Positions 9,990 through 18,035 of a stretch of 64,000 nt of DNA are shown one piece after another. Made by a program: the position numbers and the translations under genes. Each line of letters begins with the position of its first letter. The stretch's first letter is position 1. The stretch spans positions 2,356,001-2,420,000 of the forward strand of contig NZ_CP069303.1 in NCBI RefSeq assembly GCF_016839145.1, read 5' to 3'. The notes under the pieces are model-generated. The model had not been told where the DNA came from. It saw nothing but the letters and a program-made list of their open reading frames with translations, and did no database searches. This stretch comes from Shinella sp. PSBB067. Lineage in GTDB: Bacteria; Pseudomonadota; Alphaproteobacteria; Rhizobiales; Rhizobiaceae.

Positions 9990-10061
9990 CATCCCCACAC
10001 CGGCGATGAGGCCGGAAGCCATTTTTCAAGGCAGGCGGCAACGCCGCCGTAAACCGCCAGC

Positions 10062-11186
10062 TCATCCTTCCGCCGATACCCTGCTTTCGGCAAGTCCGAG
10101 GGCTGCGCGAAGCCTCGCTTCGCTCTGCTCGGCGAACCGTGCGGCGCAAAGGCGGCCGCGCGCTTCATCCCGTGGCGGCAACGGGCCGGAAAGCCGTTCG
10201 GCGACGCCCTCCGCCGTTGCGGCGACATGCAGGAGGTTTTCGCAAACGCAGAGGCGATGGGCGAGCGATCCCTGGCGCACGACGACCGGAATCCCAAGCT
10301 GTGCGGCGCGGCCGAGAATGCCGGAGGCATGATCGCCGGTTCGTGGATAATGACACCACACCGCATCGCTCGCGGCATAGGCGCCGAGCAGCTCGGCATC
10401 CGAGACGACCCGGTCGACCGTGACGCCGCCCGCCTCGCGCAGCACCTCGGCATGTTCGGCCGCGGCCGCCGCGACCTTGCCGCAAGCGATGAACTGATAG
10501 CGCAGGCGCAGCCGCCCGGATCGGGCATAGACGTCGGCGAAGAGATCGAACCCCTTCTGCACGCTCTGTCCGCCGATCGCCGTCAGCACGGCCCGGTCGC
10601 CCGGCCGCCGCGTATCGCGAAGGAGGTTCACGGCGGTGCGCTCCTCCTCCGTCAGGTCCCAGAGCTGGAAATCGTGGATCCAGCCGTCGGCGATCGACGA
10701 GAAGGCCGGGAAGACGCTGAAGGGAAGGACGGTGAGGGTCTGGACGAGGCGATGGCGTTTCAGCCGCTTGAGCACCGCCCGCTTCCAGCGGTGCGGCCAG
10801 CGCGCCGACACCGTGAGCGGCATGGGCCGGAGCAGCAGCCCGGTCGTGCGGCGACCGGTCAGCGCGCGAAGCAGGCCGGTCAGGACATAGAGGAGGAATG
10901 TTTCCTCGGCGGCCAGAAAGAGCACGGGCGCACGCGAAAGGAAAAGGTCGCGAAGCCGGGCACGGCGGCCACCGAACAGGCGCGCGACCGTACGGAAATA
11001 GGCGGCACGCCGGCCGGTCTCGCTCCGGGCGTAGACGAGCGGCGCATCCGGCGCGCCGGGCCCTCGCCCCGTCCGCGCCCATAGCCGCCGGGACGGACGG
11101 GAAATCTCCGCTGCGGGGTTCTCCGACAGGAAATCCGAACGCAAGGACGCATTCGACTTCGCCGGCAGCTCCAAGCTCGCCTGCAT
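10062..11186 (-). CDS. Glycosyltransferase, GT-B fold (family 4 like)
   Basis: 374 aa. The C-terminal half has the layout of a nucleotide-sugar-binding domain: AVLTAIGGQSVQKGFDLFAD, then FIACGKV, then SDAELLGAYAASDAVWCHYP and GILGRAAQLGIPVVV. It lacks the textbook E-x7-E motif, so the family assignment is weaker than for the gene at 7922-9130. ATG 11186 is chosen because AGGAG lies about 7 bp upstream; the reading frame stays open to 12452, but that part is antisense to the lacI-type gene. A surface-polysaccharide role is inferred from the neighbourhood. Confidence 0.75.
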   Translation of the reverse strand: MQASLELPAKSNASLRSDFLSENPAAEISRPSRRLWARTGRGPGAPDAPLVYARSETGRRAAYFRTVARLFGGRRARLRDLFLSRAPVLFLAAEETFLLYVLTGLLRALTGRRTTGLLLRPMPLTVSARWPHRWKRAVLKRLKRHRLVQTLTVLPFSVFPAFSSIADGWIHDFQLWDLTEEERTAVNLLRDTRRPGDRAVLTAIGGQSVQKGFDLFADVYARSGRLRLRYQFIACGKVAAAAAEHAEVLREAGGVTVDRVVSDAELLGAYAASDAVWCHYPRTGDHASGILGRAAQLGIPVVVRQGSLAHRLCVCENLLHVAATAEGVAERLSGPLPPRDEARGRLCAARFAEQSEARLRAALGLAESRVSAEG

Positions 11187-11383
11187 GGCCTCTCCTCGAA
11201 AATCGTCGCAGATTCCCTGCCGAAGCCATCGTGCTCCGAAGGGATCGAACAGCGGCCAGATGTCCTGTGCCGCGTCGCCCGGCAATTTCCCGGACAAAGG
11301 CGAACCTTGCCAGAAAACGCAACCATGTCGTTTATATCCAGACCTTAACTTGTCGTTAACAAATTTCAAGCGGAATTCTACAA

Positions 11384-11441
11384 CCTGGACGAAACATCGG
11401 CGTGTACCGCAGCCTGGACGAAACATCGGCGTGTACCGCAG
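11384..11441. repeat. Perfect 29-bp tandem duplication
   Basis: Two identical, directly adjacent 29-bp copies (11384-11412 and 11413-11441), each starting CCTGGACGAAACATCGG and ending GTACCGCAG. They lie in the spacer between the minus-strand glycosyltransferase and the plus-strand LacI-type gene, about 85 bp upstream of the latter's ATG. Two copies directly abutting, with no spacer, do not fit a CRISPR array. It is either a recent slippage duplication or a duplicated regulatory site. Confidence 0.9.
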
Positions 11442-11525
11442 CAGCCGGACAATCCGCATCGCTTGCCGCGGCGGGCCGGAACGTCCATAAAGGCCGCGAC
11501 CGATAGAACGCTTCCAGAGAGCAGG

Positions 11526-12545
11526 ATGAACCTCAAGGAATTTGCCGCCCGCATCGGCCTCTCCCCGACGACGGTCAGCCGGGCGATGAGCGGGTATCCG
11601 GAGGTGAGGCCCGAGACGCGGGCCCGCGTGCTGGAAGCCGCCGAGCGGCTCGGCTACCGGCCGAACAGCAGCGCGCAGCGGCTCGCCACCGGCCGGGCCG
11701 GCGCGATCGGCATCGTCTTCCAGGGCGGCGGGCGCTTCGGTCCCCATTCCAGCGAGTTCATGGGCGGGCTTTCGACGCGCCTGCAACGGGACGGCATCGA
11801 CATCCTCGTCTCGACCGTCGAGACCGGAGAGGAGGAAGAGGCCGCCTACCGCCGGCTTGCCGCCAGCAAGCGGGTGGACGCGGTGATCGTGCACACGCCG
11901 GCCTGCACGGACGCACGCATCGCGCTGCTGCAGACGCTCGGCCTGCCCTTCATCGTGCACGGCCGCAGCACGGCGAAGACGCCCTTCGCCTTTCTCGACA
12001 TCGACAATTTCTGCGCCATCGAGACGGCGACGACGCATCTGGCCGATCTCGGCCACCGGCGCATCGCGCTCATCAACGGCGATACGGCAAGCACCTATGC
12101 GCATGATCGCGACGAGGGCTATCGCAGGACGCTCGCCGCCCGCGGGCTCCCTTTCGACCCGGCCCTGGTCGGACAGGGCGAGTTCACGGACGAGAACGGC
12201 TTCCGGCTGATGCAGGCCTTCCTTGCCCTCCCTTCGCCGCCGACGGCCGTCATTGCCGGGTCCATGATGTCGGCGCTCGGGGCCATGCGGGCGATCCGCA
12301 TCGCGGGGCTGACGGTGGGCGAGGACGTCTCCCTCATCGCCCATGACGACGTGTTTCCCTATCTCAGCCCCGAAAACCTCGTCCCGGCCGTCACCACGAC
12401 GCAATCGCCGATCCGTGCGGCGGGCGAGCGGATCGGCGACATGGCGTTGCATCTGTTGCAGGGGGCGGCGCCGGAGACCTTGCAGGAGGTCTGGCCCGTC
12501 GAATTCCTTGTCCGGGGCTCGACAGGCCCTGCCCCGCCGCTTTGA
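11526..12545 (+). CDS. LacI-family transcriptional regulator
   Basis: 339 aa, standard LacI length. The N-terminal helix-turn-helix starts at the initiator: MNLKEFAARIGLSPTTVSRA, followed by the hinge helix region VLEAAERLGYRPNSSAQRL. The rest is a periplasmic-binding-protein-like effector domain (GIVFQGGG, LADLGHRRIALINGD, DVSLIAHDD). ATG 11526 fits the family N-terminus; the upstream extension to 11463 does not. It is convergent with the oxidoreductase/ThuA pair (1-bp gap) and is the likely repressor acting at the operator 14407-14424 in front of them. Confidence 0.93.
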   Translation: MNLKEFAARIGLSPTTVSRAMSGYPEVRPETRARVLEAAERLGYRPNSSAQRLATGRAGAIGIVFQGGGRFGPHSSEFMGGLSTRLQRDGIDILVSTVETGEEEEAAYRRLAASKRVDAVIVHTPACTDARIALLQTLGLPFIVHGRSTAKTPFAFLDIDNFCAIETATTHLADLGHRRIALINGDTASTYAHDRDEGYRRTLAARGLPFDPALVGQGEFTDENGFRLMQAFLALPSPPTAVIAGSMMSALGAMRAIRIAGLTVGEDVSLIAHDDVFPYLSPENLVPAVTTTQSPIRAAGERIGDMALHLLQGAAPETLQEVWPVEFLVRGSTGPAPPL

Positions 12546-12546
12546 G

Positions 12547-13590
12547 CTAGACCTTCAGCTCGCAGCGTCCCCTCTCCGTCTCGATGGCGAGATCGAGGAC
12601 CTTCTGGAGTTCGGCCGCGTGGCGGAAGCCGGGTTCTATCGTCTGGCGCGCCGCAACGGCAGCCGCAAAGCGCTCGTAGTTGGTCGGCACCGTGCCGGCA
12701 TCGATGTCCCGCCAGACGGCCTGCTCGACATCCTCGCCGAGGCAGCCGCGCAGCTTCGAGCCCTCGGTCGAATGGATGACCTCGAGCGCGCCCTTGTCGC
12801 CATGCATGCGCAGGCGCAGTTCGTTGAGATGGCCGGTCGCCCAGCGGCTGGCATGGATGACGCCGAGCGCGCCGTTGGCGAAATCGACCGTCATGGTGAA
12901 GCTGTCGTTCGCGTCGAGGTCATATTCGCCGATGCGGTTGTCCGGCGCCTTGTCGAAGGCCTTCAGCCGCGCGAATATGTGGTCCACGTCGCTCGCCGCG
13001 CCGTAGCTGGCGAAGTCGAGGATATGGATGCCGACATCCCCCAGCACGCCGTTCGAGCCGTGCCGCGTGGAAAGCCGCCAGAGCCACTGGCTTTCCGTCG
13101 CCCAGTTGCCCCACGCCTTCGAGACGAGCCAGCTTTGCAGGTAGGAAGCCTCGACATGGCGCACCCGGCCGATCGTGCCGGCCAGCACCATCTCGCGCGC
13201 CTTCTGCAGCGGCGCCACGTTGCGGTAGGTCAGGTTGACCATGGTGACCAGGCCGGAGGCTTCGGCCGCGCGCGCCATCTCGTCCGCCTTCGCATAGTTC
13301 TCCGCAAGCGGCTTTTCGCACATCACATGCTTGCCCGCCGCGAGCAGCGCCAGCGTGGTCGGGTGGTGCGCGCGGTCGGGCGTCACGTTGGTCGCCGCAT
13401 CGAAGCCGCCCCAGGCGATCGCCTCCTCCAGCGAGGTGAAGACGCCCGGAATGCCATGCAGGTCGGCAAAGGCCTTGACGCGCGAAGGATCGACATCGAC
13501 GGCGCCGACCAGCTCGACACCCTCGATCGCCGCGAAATGCCGGGCATGGGCATTGGCCATGCCGCCTGTTCCAAGAACGAGAAGACGCAT
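12547..13590 (-). CDS. Gfo/Idh/MocA-family NAD(P)-dependent oxidoreductase
   Basis: 347 aa. The N-terminus MRLLVLGTGGMANAHARHF is the GxGxxxxxH nucleotide-binding motif of the family. CEKPLAENYAKADEM carries the conserved EKP motif with the catalytic Lys, and the C-terminal domain contains DVGIHILDFASYG. Such enzymes oxidise or reduce sugars, inositols or their derivatives; the substrate is unknown. ATG 13590 lies 7 bp after the stop of the ThuA-like gene, making a two-gene operon. ThuA plus Gfo/Idh pairs in rhizobia are associated with trehalose or related disaccharide catabolism. Confidence 0.92.
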   Translation of the reverse strand: MRLLVLGTGGMANAHARHFAAIEGVELVGAVDVDPSRVKAFADLHGIPGVFTSLEEAIAWGGFDAATNVTPDRAHHPTTLALLAAGKHVMCEKPLAENYAKADEMARAAEASGLVTMVNLTYRNVAPLQKAREMVLAGTIGRVRHVEASYLQSWLVSKAWGNWATESQWLWRLSTRHGSNGVLGDVGIHILDFASYGAASDVDHIFARLKAFDKAPDNRIGEYDLDANDSFTMTVDFANGALGVIHASRWATGHLNELRLRMHGDKGALEVIHSTEGSKLRGCLGEDVEQAVWRDIDAGTVPTNYERFAAAVAARQTIEPGFRHAAELQKVLDLAIETERGRCELKV

Positions 13591-13597
13591 GGCTGCC

Positions 13598-14383
13598 TCA
13601 GCGGTAACCGGCTTCGCCGGCTTCATGCAGTTTCGGACCGCGCTCGACGATCGGCTCCGGCGCCTTTTCCACCGGCACGTTCGGCGCGTCGTGGATCGCC
13701 GCATAGGTGCCCTGCGGGTTGAAGGCCCATTTCACGCCGTTGACGAGCACCTTCTGCACGGTGGCATCGTGATAGGTGGGATAGGTTTCGTGGCCCGGGC
13801 GGAAATAGAAGATGTTGCCGGCGCCGCGGCGCCAGGTGAGGCCTGAGCGGAAGACCTCGCCGCCCGCGAACCACGAGATGAAGACCGTTTCCAGCGGCTC
13901 CGGCACGGAGAACTGCTCGCCGTACATCTCCTCGTTCTCCAGCACGAAGCTCTCGCCGAGCCCCTCGGCGATGGGGTGGCGCGGGTTGACGACCCAGAGA
14001 CGCTCGCGCTCGCCGGCCTCGCGCCATTTCAGCGCGCAGGGCGTGCCCATCAGGCGCTTGAAGATCTTGGAGAAATGGCCGGAGTGGAGGACGAGGAGAC
14101 CCATGCCCTCCCAAACGCGCTGCGCCACGCGCTCGACCACGGCGTCGCTGACCGCGCCGTGATCCTTGTGCCCCCACCAGACCAGCACGTCCGTCTCGGC
14201 AAGGCGCGCCTCGCTCAGGCCGTGTTCCGGCTCCTGCAGGGTCGCCGTCGTGGCCTTTATGGCGGGGTCCTTGTTGAGCGCGCCGGCGATCGTGTTGTGC
14301 ATGCCGTCCGGATAGATCGAGCGCACGATCTCGTTCGTCTGCTCGTGGATGTTCTCACCCCATACGATGGTGCGTATTGCCAT
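13598..14383 (-). CDS. ThuA-like protein (trehalose utilisation family)
   Basis: 261 aa, complete ThuA domain with a glutamine-amidotransferase-like fold. Landmarks are VWGENIHEQ at the N-terminus, [36 protein letters not shown] and [17 protein letters not shown]. In Sinorhizobium, ThuA and its partner ThuB act in trehalose, maltitol and sucrose catabolism, probably through 3-keto sugars; a comparable role here is inference. It is first in an operon with the Gfo/Idh gene, and a perfect LacI-type operator lies 24 bp upstream of the start, implying repression by the adjacent LacI protein. Confidence 0.88.
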   Translation of the reverse strand: MAIRTIVWGENIHEQTNEIVRSIYPDGMHNTIAGALNKDPAIKATTATLQEPEHGLSEARLAETDVLVWWGHKDHGAVSDAVVERVAQRVWEGMGLLVLHSGHFSKIFKRLMGTPCALKWREAGERERLWVVNPRHPIAEGLGESFVLENEEMYGEQFSVPEPLETVFISWFAGGEVFRSGLTWRRGAGNIFYFRPGHETYPTYHDATVQKVLVNGVKWAFNPQGTYAAIHDAPNVPVEKAPEPIVERGPKLHEAGEAGYR

Positions 14384-14406
14384 GTGCCGTTCCTTTGAAG
14401 CCGAAA

Positions 14407-14424
14407 ATTGAAACCGCTTTCAAT
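14407..14424. promoter_or_regulatory. LacI-type operator upstream of the thuA-like operon
   Basis: ATTGAAACCGCTTTCAAT: 7-bp perfect inverted arms (ATTGAAA / TTTCAAT) around a four-base centre with the central CG dinucleotide typical of LacI-family operators. It sits 24 bp before the start codon of the ThuA-like gene, where repressor binding would block transcription. The LacI gene at 11526-12545 is the obvious candidate regulator. Confidence 0.8.
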
Positions 14425-14491
14425 TCCCCGGAATCGCATAGAGGCCGGCCCGCTTCTTGGCAAGCGGGGTCCGTTCGATTCCGCCTCGCTT

Positions 14492-14833
14492 TCAGTGGAA
14501 TGTCGATTTGGAGAAAAGGTTCAGCACGACGACGCCAGCAATGATGAGACCGAGGCCGATGACGGCGGCAAGATCGAGCTTCTGGCCGAACAGGAAATAG
14601 CCGACGAGCGAGATCAGCACGATGCCGAGTCCGCTCCAGATCGCATAGGCGATTCCAACGGGCACATAGCGAAGGCTCGAGGAAAGAAAATAGAACGCGA
14701 TGGCATAGCAGACCATCATGGCAACGGTCGGCACCAGCCGCGTGAAGTGCTGCGCCGCCTGCATGGCGGAGGTGCCGAGCACCTCGAAGACGATGGCGAC
14801 GACGAGGACGGCATAGACGGCGGTAAGGTTCAT
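14492..14833 (-). CDS. Small multidrug resistance (SMR) family transporter
   Basis: 113 aa, four transmembrane helices, the standard SMR size. The first helix carries the conserved membrane Glu (VVAIVFEVLGTSAMQ, about residue 17) that couples proton and substrate binding. VPVGIAYAIWSGLGIVLI in helix 3 is the family signature. It acts as a dimer in the inner membrane exporting cationic compounds or guanidinium; EmrE and Gdx types cannot be separated confidently here. It follows the TetR gene by 39 bp on the same strand, so the two form a regulator-pump operon. Confidence 0.92.
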   Translation of the reverse strand: MNLTAVYAVLVVAIVFEVLGTSAMQAAQHFTRLVPTVAMMVCYAIAFYFLSSSLRYVPVGIAYAIWSGLGIVLISLVGYFLFGQKLDLAAVIGLGLIIAGVVVLNLFSKSTFH

Positions 14834-14872
14834 GACGGGTCTCCGGCGCTCGCGCGCGAAAATGAGGTGGGA

Positions 14873-15433
14873 TCAGGTGCGCGAAAGCGTCAGCAGCCGC
14901 TTGAGCATGGCGCCGCGCGTTTCGGTATCCATGGTCGGCGCGCCGAGCAGGTCGGCAAGCCAGAGGCCGTCCACCGCATAGCGCACGAGCATGGCGTCGA
15001 GCGAAGAATCGGTGCCGACATTTTCCGCGACGTGCCGCTCGATCCATTGCCGCCAGCGCTCGCGCAGGTGCGGCTCGGAGATGAGGGCGACGGTCAGCAC
15101 CTTCCACTGCTCCCCGTCCGCCATGCCCTCGGGCAGGAACCAGATGGCGGCATAGGCCCGCGTGAAGCGTCCCTTCGGCTCGGGATCGTCGCGCATCCGC
15201 CCGGCAAGCGCCCGCTCGAACTTTTCCGTCAGGTCGTCGAACAGCCCGTCGAGCAGCGAGAGCTTGTTGGGGAAGTGGTGCAGCAGGCCGCCCTTGCTGA
15301 CGCCCGCCGCCTGCGAGACGGCATCGAGCGTCACGCTCGCCGGTCCCTTTTCCAGGGAAAGCCGCGCCGCGACATCCAGCAATTGCTGGCGGACGGTTTC
15401 GGGTTGCTTCTTGCGATGATGGGCTTTGCTCAT
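14873..15433 (-). CDS. TetR-family transcriptional repressor
   Basis: 186 aa. The N-terminal helix-turn-helix domain (about residues 14-60) includes VTLDAVSQAAGVSKGGLLHH and FPNKLSLLDGLFDDL. The C-terminal region contains the ligand-binding/dimerisation domain (FTRAYAAIWFLPEG, YAVDGLWLADLLG). It precedes the SMR transporter in an operon. A perfect palindrome 11 bp upstream of its start (15444-15457) is probably its own operator. The divergent haemoglobin gene starts about 130 bp away and could share control. Confidence 0.92.
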   Translation of the reverse strand: MSKAHHRKKQPETVRQQLLDVAARLSLEKGPASVTLDAVSQAAGVSKGGLLHHFPNKLSLLDGLFDDLTEKFERALAGRMRDDPEPKGRFTRAYAAIWFLPEGMADGEQWKVLTVALISEPHLRERWRQWIERHVAENVGTDSSLDAMLVRYAVDGLWLADLLGAPTMDTETRGAMLKRLLTLSRT

Positions 15434-15443
15434 ACGAAAACAT

Positions 15444-15457
15444 ACCGTCCAGACGGT
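15444..15457. promoter_or_regulatory. Candidate TetR operator
   Basis: ACCGTCCAGACGGT, a perfect inverted repeat with 6-bp arms and a 2-bp centre. The flanking bases (AAACAT on the left, TTTCAT on the right) extend the symmetry partly. It lies between the TetR start (15433) and the divergent haemoglobin gene (15563). The location supports autorepression of the tetR-SMR operon. Confidence 0.75.
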
Positions 15458-15562
15458 TTCATGTCAATCGGAGTGGCGTGGCCGAGCGCTTCGTCGCAGC
15501 CGCAAGACGGGCATTGCGTGCCGCATGGGGCGGCGGTAAGACCGGGACGAACGGGAAAAGCC

Positions 15563-15979
15563 ATGACGGACAAGACGGAAAGCCAGGATCGGCAGGGCGA
15601 GACGATAACCCTTTACGAGGCGGTCGGCGGCGATGCCGCCGTGCGGGCCCTGACGCGCCGCTTCTACGCGCTGATGGACAGCCTGCCGGAAGCCGCCCGC
15701 TGCCGCGCGATCCACCCGCCGGACCTGACCGGCAGCGAGGAAAAGCTCTACGAATACCTGACGGGCTGGCTGGGTGGACCGCCGATCTACACGCAGAAGC
15801 GCGGCCACCCCATGCTGCGCCGCCGCCATTTCGTGGCGCCGATCGGCCCGGCGGAACGAGACGAATGGCTGCTCTGCTTCGTTCGCGCGCTGGAAGAAAC
15901 GGTGCCGGGCGAAGGCCTGCGCAAGATCATCCTCGAGCCCGTGACGCGGCTCGCCCACCACATGCAGAACCAGGAATGA
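15563..15979 (+). CDS. Truncated haemoglobin (group II-like)
   Basis: 138 aa. A single 2-over-2 globin domain: LYEAVGGDAAVRALTRRFYA starts the domain, and GHPMLRRRHFVAPIG includes the likely proximal haem-ligand His (H89), followed by RDEWLLCF. This arrangement matches group II truncated haemoglobins, which bind O2 or NO in the cytoplasm. ATG 15563 places the globin fold correctly; the open frame far upstream is antisense to other genes. The stop overlaps the next start (ATGA), so it is co-translated with the DUF423 protein. Confidence 0.88.
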   Translation: MTDKTESQDRQGETITLYEAVGGDAAVRALTRRFYALMDSLPEAARCRAIHPPDLTGSEEKLYEYLTGWLGGPPIYTQKRGHPMLRRRHFVAPIGPAERDEWLLCFVRALEETVPGEGLRKIILEPVTRLAHHMQNQE

Positions 15980-16350
15980 ACCCGATGTCCTTCTCGCTCC
16001 GATCGGCAAGCCTTCTCGTCGCCGGCCTGATGGGCCTTGCCGGCGTGGCAGCGGCGGCGGCCGCATCCCATGGCAGCGATCCGCGCCTAATGGCCGGTGC
16101 CTCCGCCATGTGCCTCGCCCATGCGCCGGCGCTGGTGGCCCTCCATGCCGGCTGGCGCGCCGTGCGGACGGCGCCGCTCGCCGCCCTGCTCCTGGCCCTC
16201 GGCACCGCGCTCTTTGCCGGCGACCTCGTCTTCCGCCATTTCGCGGGGCACGGCCTCTTCCCCATGTCGGCGCCGACCGGCGGCGTCATCATGATGGCGG
16301 GCTGGCTCGCGGTGGCGCTCGGCGCTTTCCTGCCGCGAGAAGCCGCCTGA
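15976..16350 (+). CDS. DUF423 small membrane protein
   Basis: 124 aa, four predicted transmembrane helices: residues about 10-30, 45-60, 65-85 and 95-118. It shows the DUF423 pattern AGLMGLAGVAAAAAASHG at the N-terminus, LALGTALFAGDL in the middle and PTGGVIMMAGWLAVALGAF at the end. Function unknown. ATG 15976 overlaps the haemoglobin stop, so the pair forms a small operon. Confidence 0.85.
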   Translation: MNPMSFSLRSASLLVAGLMGLAGVAAAAAASHGSDPRLMAGASAMCLAHAPALVALHAGWRAVRTAPLAALLLALGTALFAGDLVFRHFAGHGLFPMSAPTGGVIMMAGWLAVALGAFLPREAA

Positions 16351-16713
16351 GCTCAGCGCTGCGGGATGCGGCCGGAGCGCAGCAGCCTGCCGGATCGCCC
16401 AGGCAGAATTCTTCCATGCTCTAAGGCTGCACCACCCTCGGCGTGAGGCCCCGGCGCGCTCCGCTCTCCGAATTCGTGGTGCAGATCGGCAACGCCACGG
16501 CCGCGCAGAAAGCAGACGCTCGCGCAGTGTGCCGGGTTGGAGGTCAACCGGAAATGCAGCTCCATGCCGGTCGGCGGACGATAAGATCGTCCCCCGTCTC
16601 ACAGGCCAGTTCGGCAAGGCCGAGGAACCGGCTGCACACGTCTTTTCGCCAGCCCGATGTCGAGCGACCGCAGGACGGGCGAATATCGACGCGGTCGGTA
16701 TCGACCGCCGCGC
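16351..16713. other. Intergenic stretch, no gene recognised
   Basis: About 360 bp between the convergent DUF423 gene and the antibiotic-monooxygenase-like gene. All six frames give only short ORFs without recognisable domains, and I see no terminator hairpin with a T-run. It may be decayed coding sequence, since the base composition is like that of genes, but no parent family was recognised. Confidence 0.5.
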
Positions 16714-17028
16714 TCACGCGCCGACGACGGCGGTGAACCCTTCGAACTTCGGCGGGCCGAGATAGATGCCCCGGTTGTCGCCGGCGCTCTTGTGGGCCTG
16801 GCGGAAGTTCTCGGACTGGGTCCAGGCGACGAAATCGTCCTTGCTCGCCCAGATCGTGTGGGAGGCGAAGAGCGTATAGCCCTCCTCGGCGTTCGTATCG
16901 CCGCGCAGCAGGTGGAAGGACTTGAAGCCGGGCATTTCGGCAAGGCTCGAATCCCGCCCCTTCCAGATGTTCTCAAAGGCTTCCTCATGGCCGACGGCGA
17001 TGCGGAAGCGGTTCATGGCGACGAACAT
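16714..17028 (-). CDS. IsdG/HmuQ-like haem-degrading monooxygenase (ABM domain)
   Basis: 104 aa, a single dimeric ferredoxin-like ABM domain. Residues N6, W69 and H79 line up with the Asn-Trp-His set required for haem degradation in IsdG-type enzymes (MFVAMNRF, DFVAWTQSENFRQAH). SLAEMPGFKSFHLLRGD and YLGPPKFEGF match rhizobial HmuQ/HmuD proteins, which cleave haem to release iron. It is the last gene of a three-gene minus-strand unit with DUF2325 and a small ORF, behind an iron-responsive box at 18036-18052. It cannot be told whether it corresponds to HmuQ or HmuD. Confidence 0.82.
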   Translation of the reverse strand: MFVAMNRFRIAVGHEEAFENIWKGRDSSLAEMPGFKSFHLLRGDTNAEEGYTLFASHTIWASKDDFVAWTQSENFRQAHKSAGDNRGIYLGPPKFEGFTAVVGA

Positions 17029-17042
17029 GCAGGACCTCTCAG

Positions 17043-17312
17043 TCAGAACGAATCCCGCCGCGCACGGCGCGGCACGGGGAAGGCTACGACATTGTCGTTG
17101 CGCGCTTCAAGCGCGGATTCGCCCTCGAAGGCCGCTGCGCGCGCCGGCGGGCGGACGCTTTGCACCGGAAATTCCGTGGCATTCGCGCTTTCCAGCATGT
17201 CCGCCCGGCGCGCCAGCAGGGCATAGAGTTCCGGCACGAGGCCGTCGCCGTTCTGGGCGGCCAGCTTGTGCAGGCCGATCATCATGAAAGCCTCGGGTCT
17301 TTCGTCGCTCAC
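17043..17312 (-). CDS. Small hypothetical protein in haem/iron operon
   Basis: 89 aa with a GTG start that overlaps the stop of the DUF2325 gene (GTGA); GGAG lies about 10 bp upstream. Without the GTG, the first ATG would remove the conserved-looking N-terminus SDERPEAF. The middle (MIGLHKLAAQNGDGLVPEL) looks helical; the C-terminal third is charged and low-complexity. No family is recognised. Coupling to DUF2325 upstream and the haem monooxygenase 14 bp downstream ties it to iron or haem metabolism (inference). Confidence 0.65.
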   Translation of the reverse strand: MSDERPEAFMMIGLHKLAAQNGDGLVPELYALLARRADMLESANATEFPVQSVRPPARAAAFEGESALEARNDNVVAFPVPRRARRDSF

Positions 17313-17950
17313 TGCGTATTGTCTCCTTGGGTCATGCTCTGCAGGGCCCGCTCGAAGGAGGATTTGCTGCCGTTGCGCAGCGGCACGAAGGCCTTCTCCC
17401 ACTTCTTGCAGCCCGTCTTCACGCGGATGCAGGCATCGTGGCTGATACAGTCGATGGGGCAGAAGACGCAGTCGACCGAGGGCAGGACGTTGTCGATGCG
17501 GGACACCGCCTCGCGAAGGCCGCCGTCGTGGTGGATGAGGTTGGCGCCATACGAGCTGGCGATCTGGCGCAGATGCGCCACCTGGCAGTCGCGGCCGCCG
17601 ACATAGAGGAAGCTGCGTCCTTCGAGGCCGGCCTTGTTCTCGGCCTTCTCGTCGCTGTCCTGCCGCTGGCGGGCCTGCTGCTGTTGCCTGTGCTTCTCGC
17701 GCATCGCCTTCCTCTCCGCTTCGCCGGTCCGGCGCTTGACCTTGCTGACTTCCACGCTGCGGGGCGCCTGCGGCGCGCGTGGCTCCATGCGCGGGGCGGC
17801 CGGCGCAGCGGCCGTCCCTTCTTGCGTGGCCGTCGCCATCTGCTTGCGCAGCGCGGCAAGCTGGCGCTCCAGGTCCCCGATCCGCCGGTCACGCTCGGCG
17901 ATCATTGCCTTCAGGACCGATTCCATGCGGCCCGCAGTCATCGAATTCAT
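17309..17950 (-). CDS. DUF2325 domain protein with N-terminal coiled coil
   Basis: 213 aa. Residues 1-40 form a coiled-coil-like helix (ERDRRIGDLERQLAALRKQM), followed by a Pro/Ala and then Lys/Gln-rich linker. The C-terminal DUF2325 domain (about 110-213) contains FLYVGGRDCQVAHLRQIA, LIHHDGGLREAV, VFCPIDCISHDAC and KTGCKKWEKAFVPLR. Four conserved-looking Cys and two His suggest metal or haem binding, but this is inference and the domain has no established function. First gene of an operon with a small ORF and an IsdG-like enzyme; an iron-responsive box lies about 85 bp upstream. Confidence 0.8.
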   Translation of the reverse strand: MNSMTAGRMESVLKAMIAERDRRIGDLERQLAALRKQMATATQEGTAAAPAAPRMEPRAPQAPRSVEVSKVKRRTGEAERKAMREKHRQQQQARQRQDSDEKAENKAGLEGRSFLYVGGRDCQVAHLRQIASSYGANLIHHDGGLREAVSRIDNVLPSVDCVFCPIDCISHDACIRVKTGCKKWEKAFVPLRNGSKSSFERALQSMTQGDNTQ

Positions 17951-18035
17951 GCAGCATCCCCTTTGGCACTCCGCGTGGGCGGAGCCTCAGTTCGGGGCAA
18001 CCTACAAAACTTGATTTTCAGAGTAAAGTATAAAC

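Noticed and set aside
11384..11441. Possible CRISPR array
   Set aside because: Only two copies and no spacer between them; no cas genes nearby.
11187..12452. N-terminal 420-codon extension of the glycosyltransferase frame ending at 10062
   Set aside because: This part is antisense to the lacI-type gene and crosses the tandem repeat. A good ribosome-binding site and ATG at 11186 define the real start.
14408..15562. Open frame running into the haemoglobin gene from upstream
   Set aside because: It is antisense to the SMR and TetR genes and has no similarity to any family; the globin domain begins right after ATG 15563.
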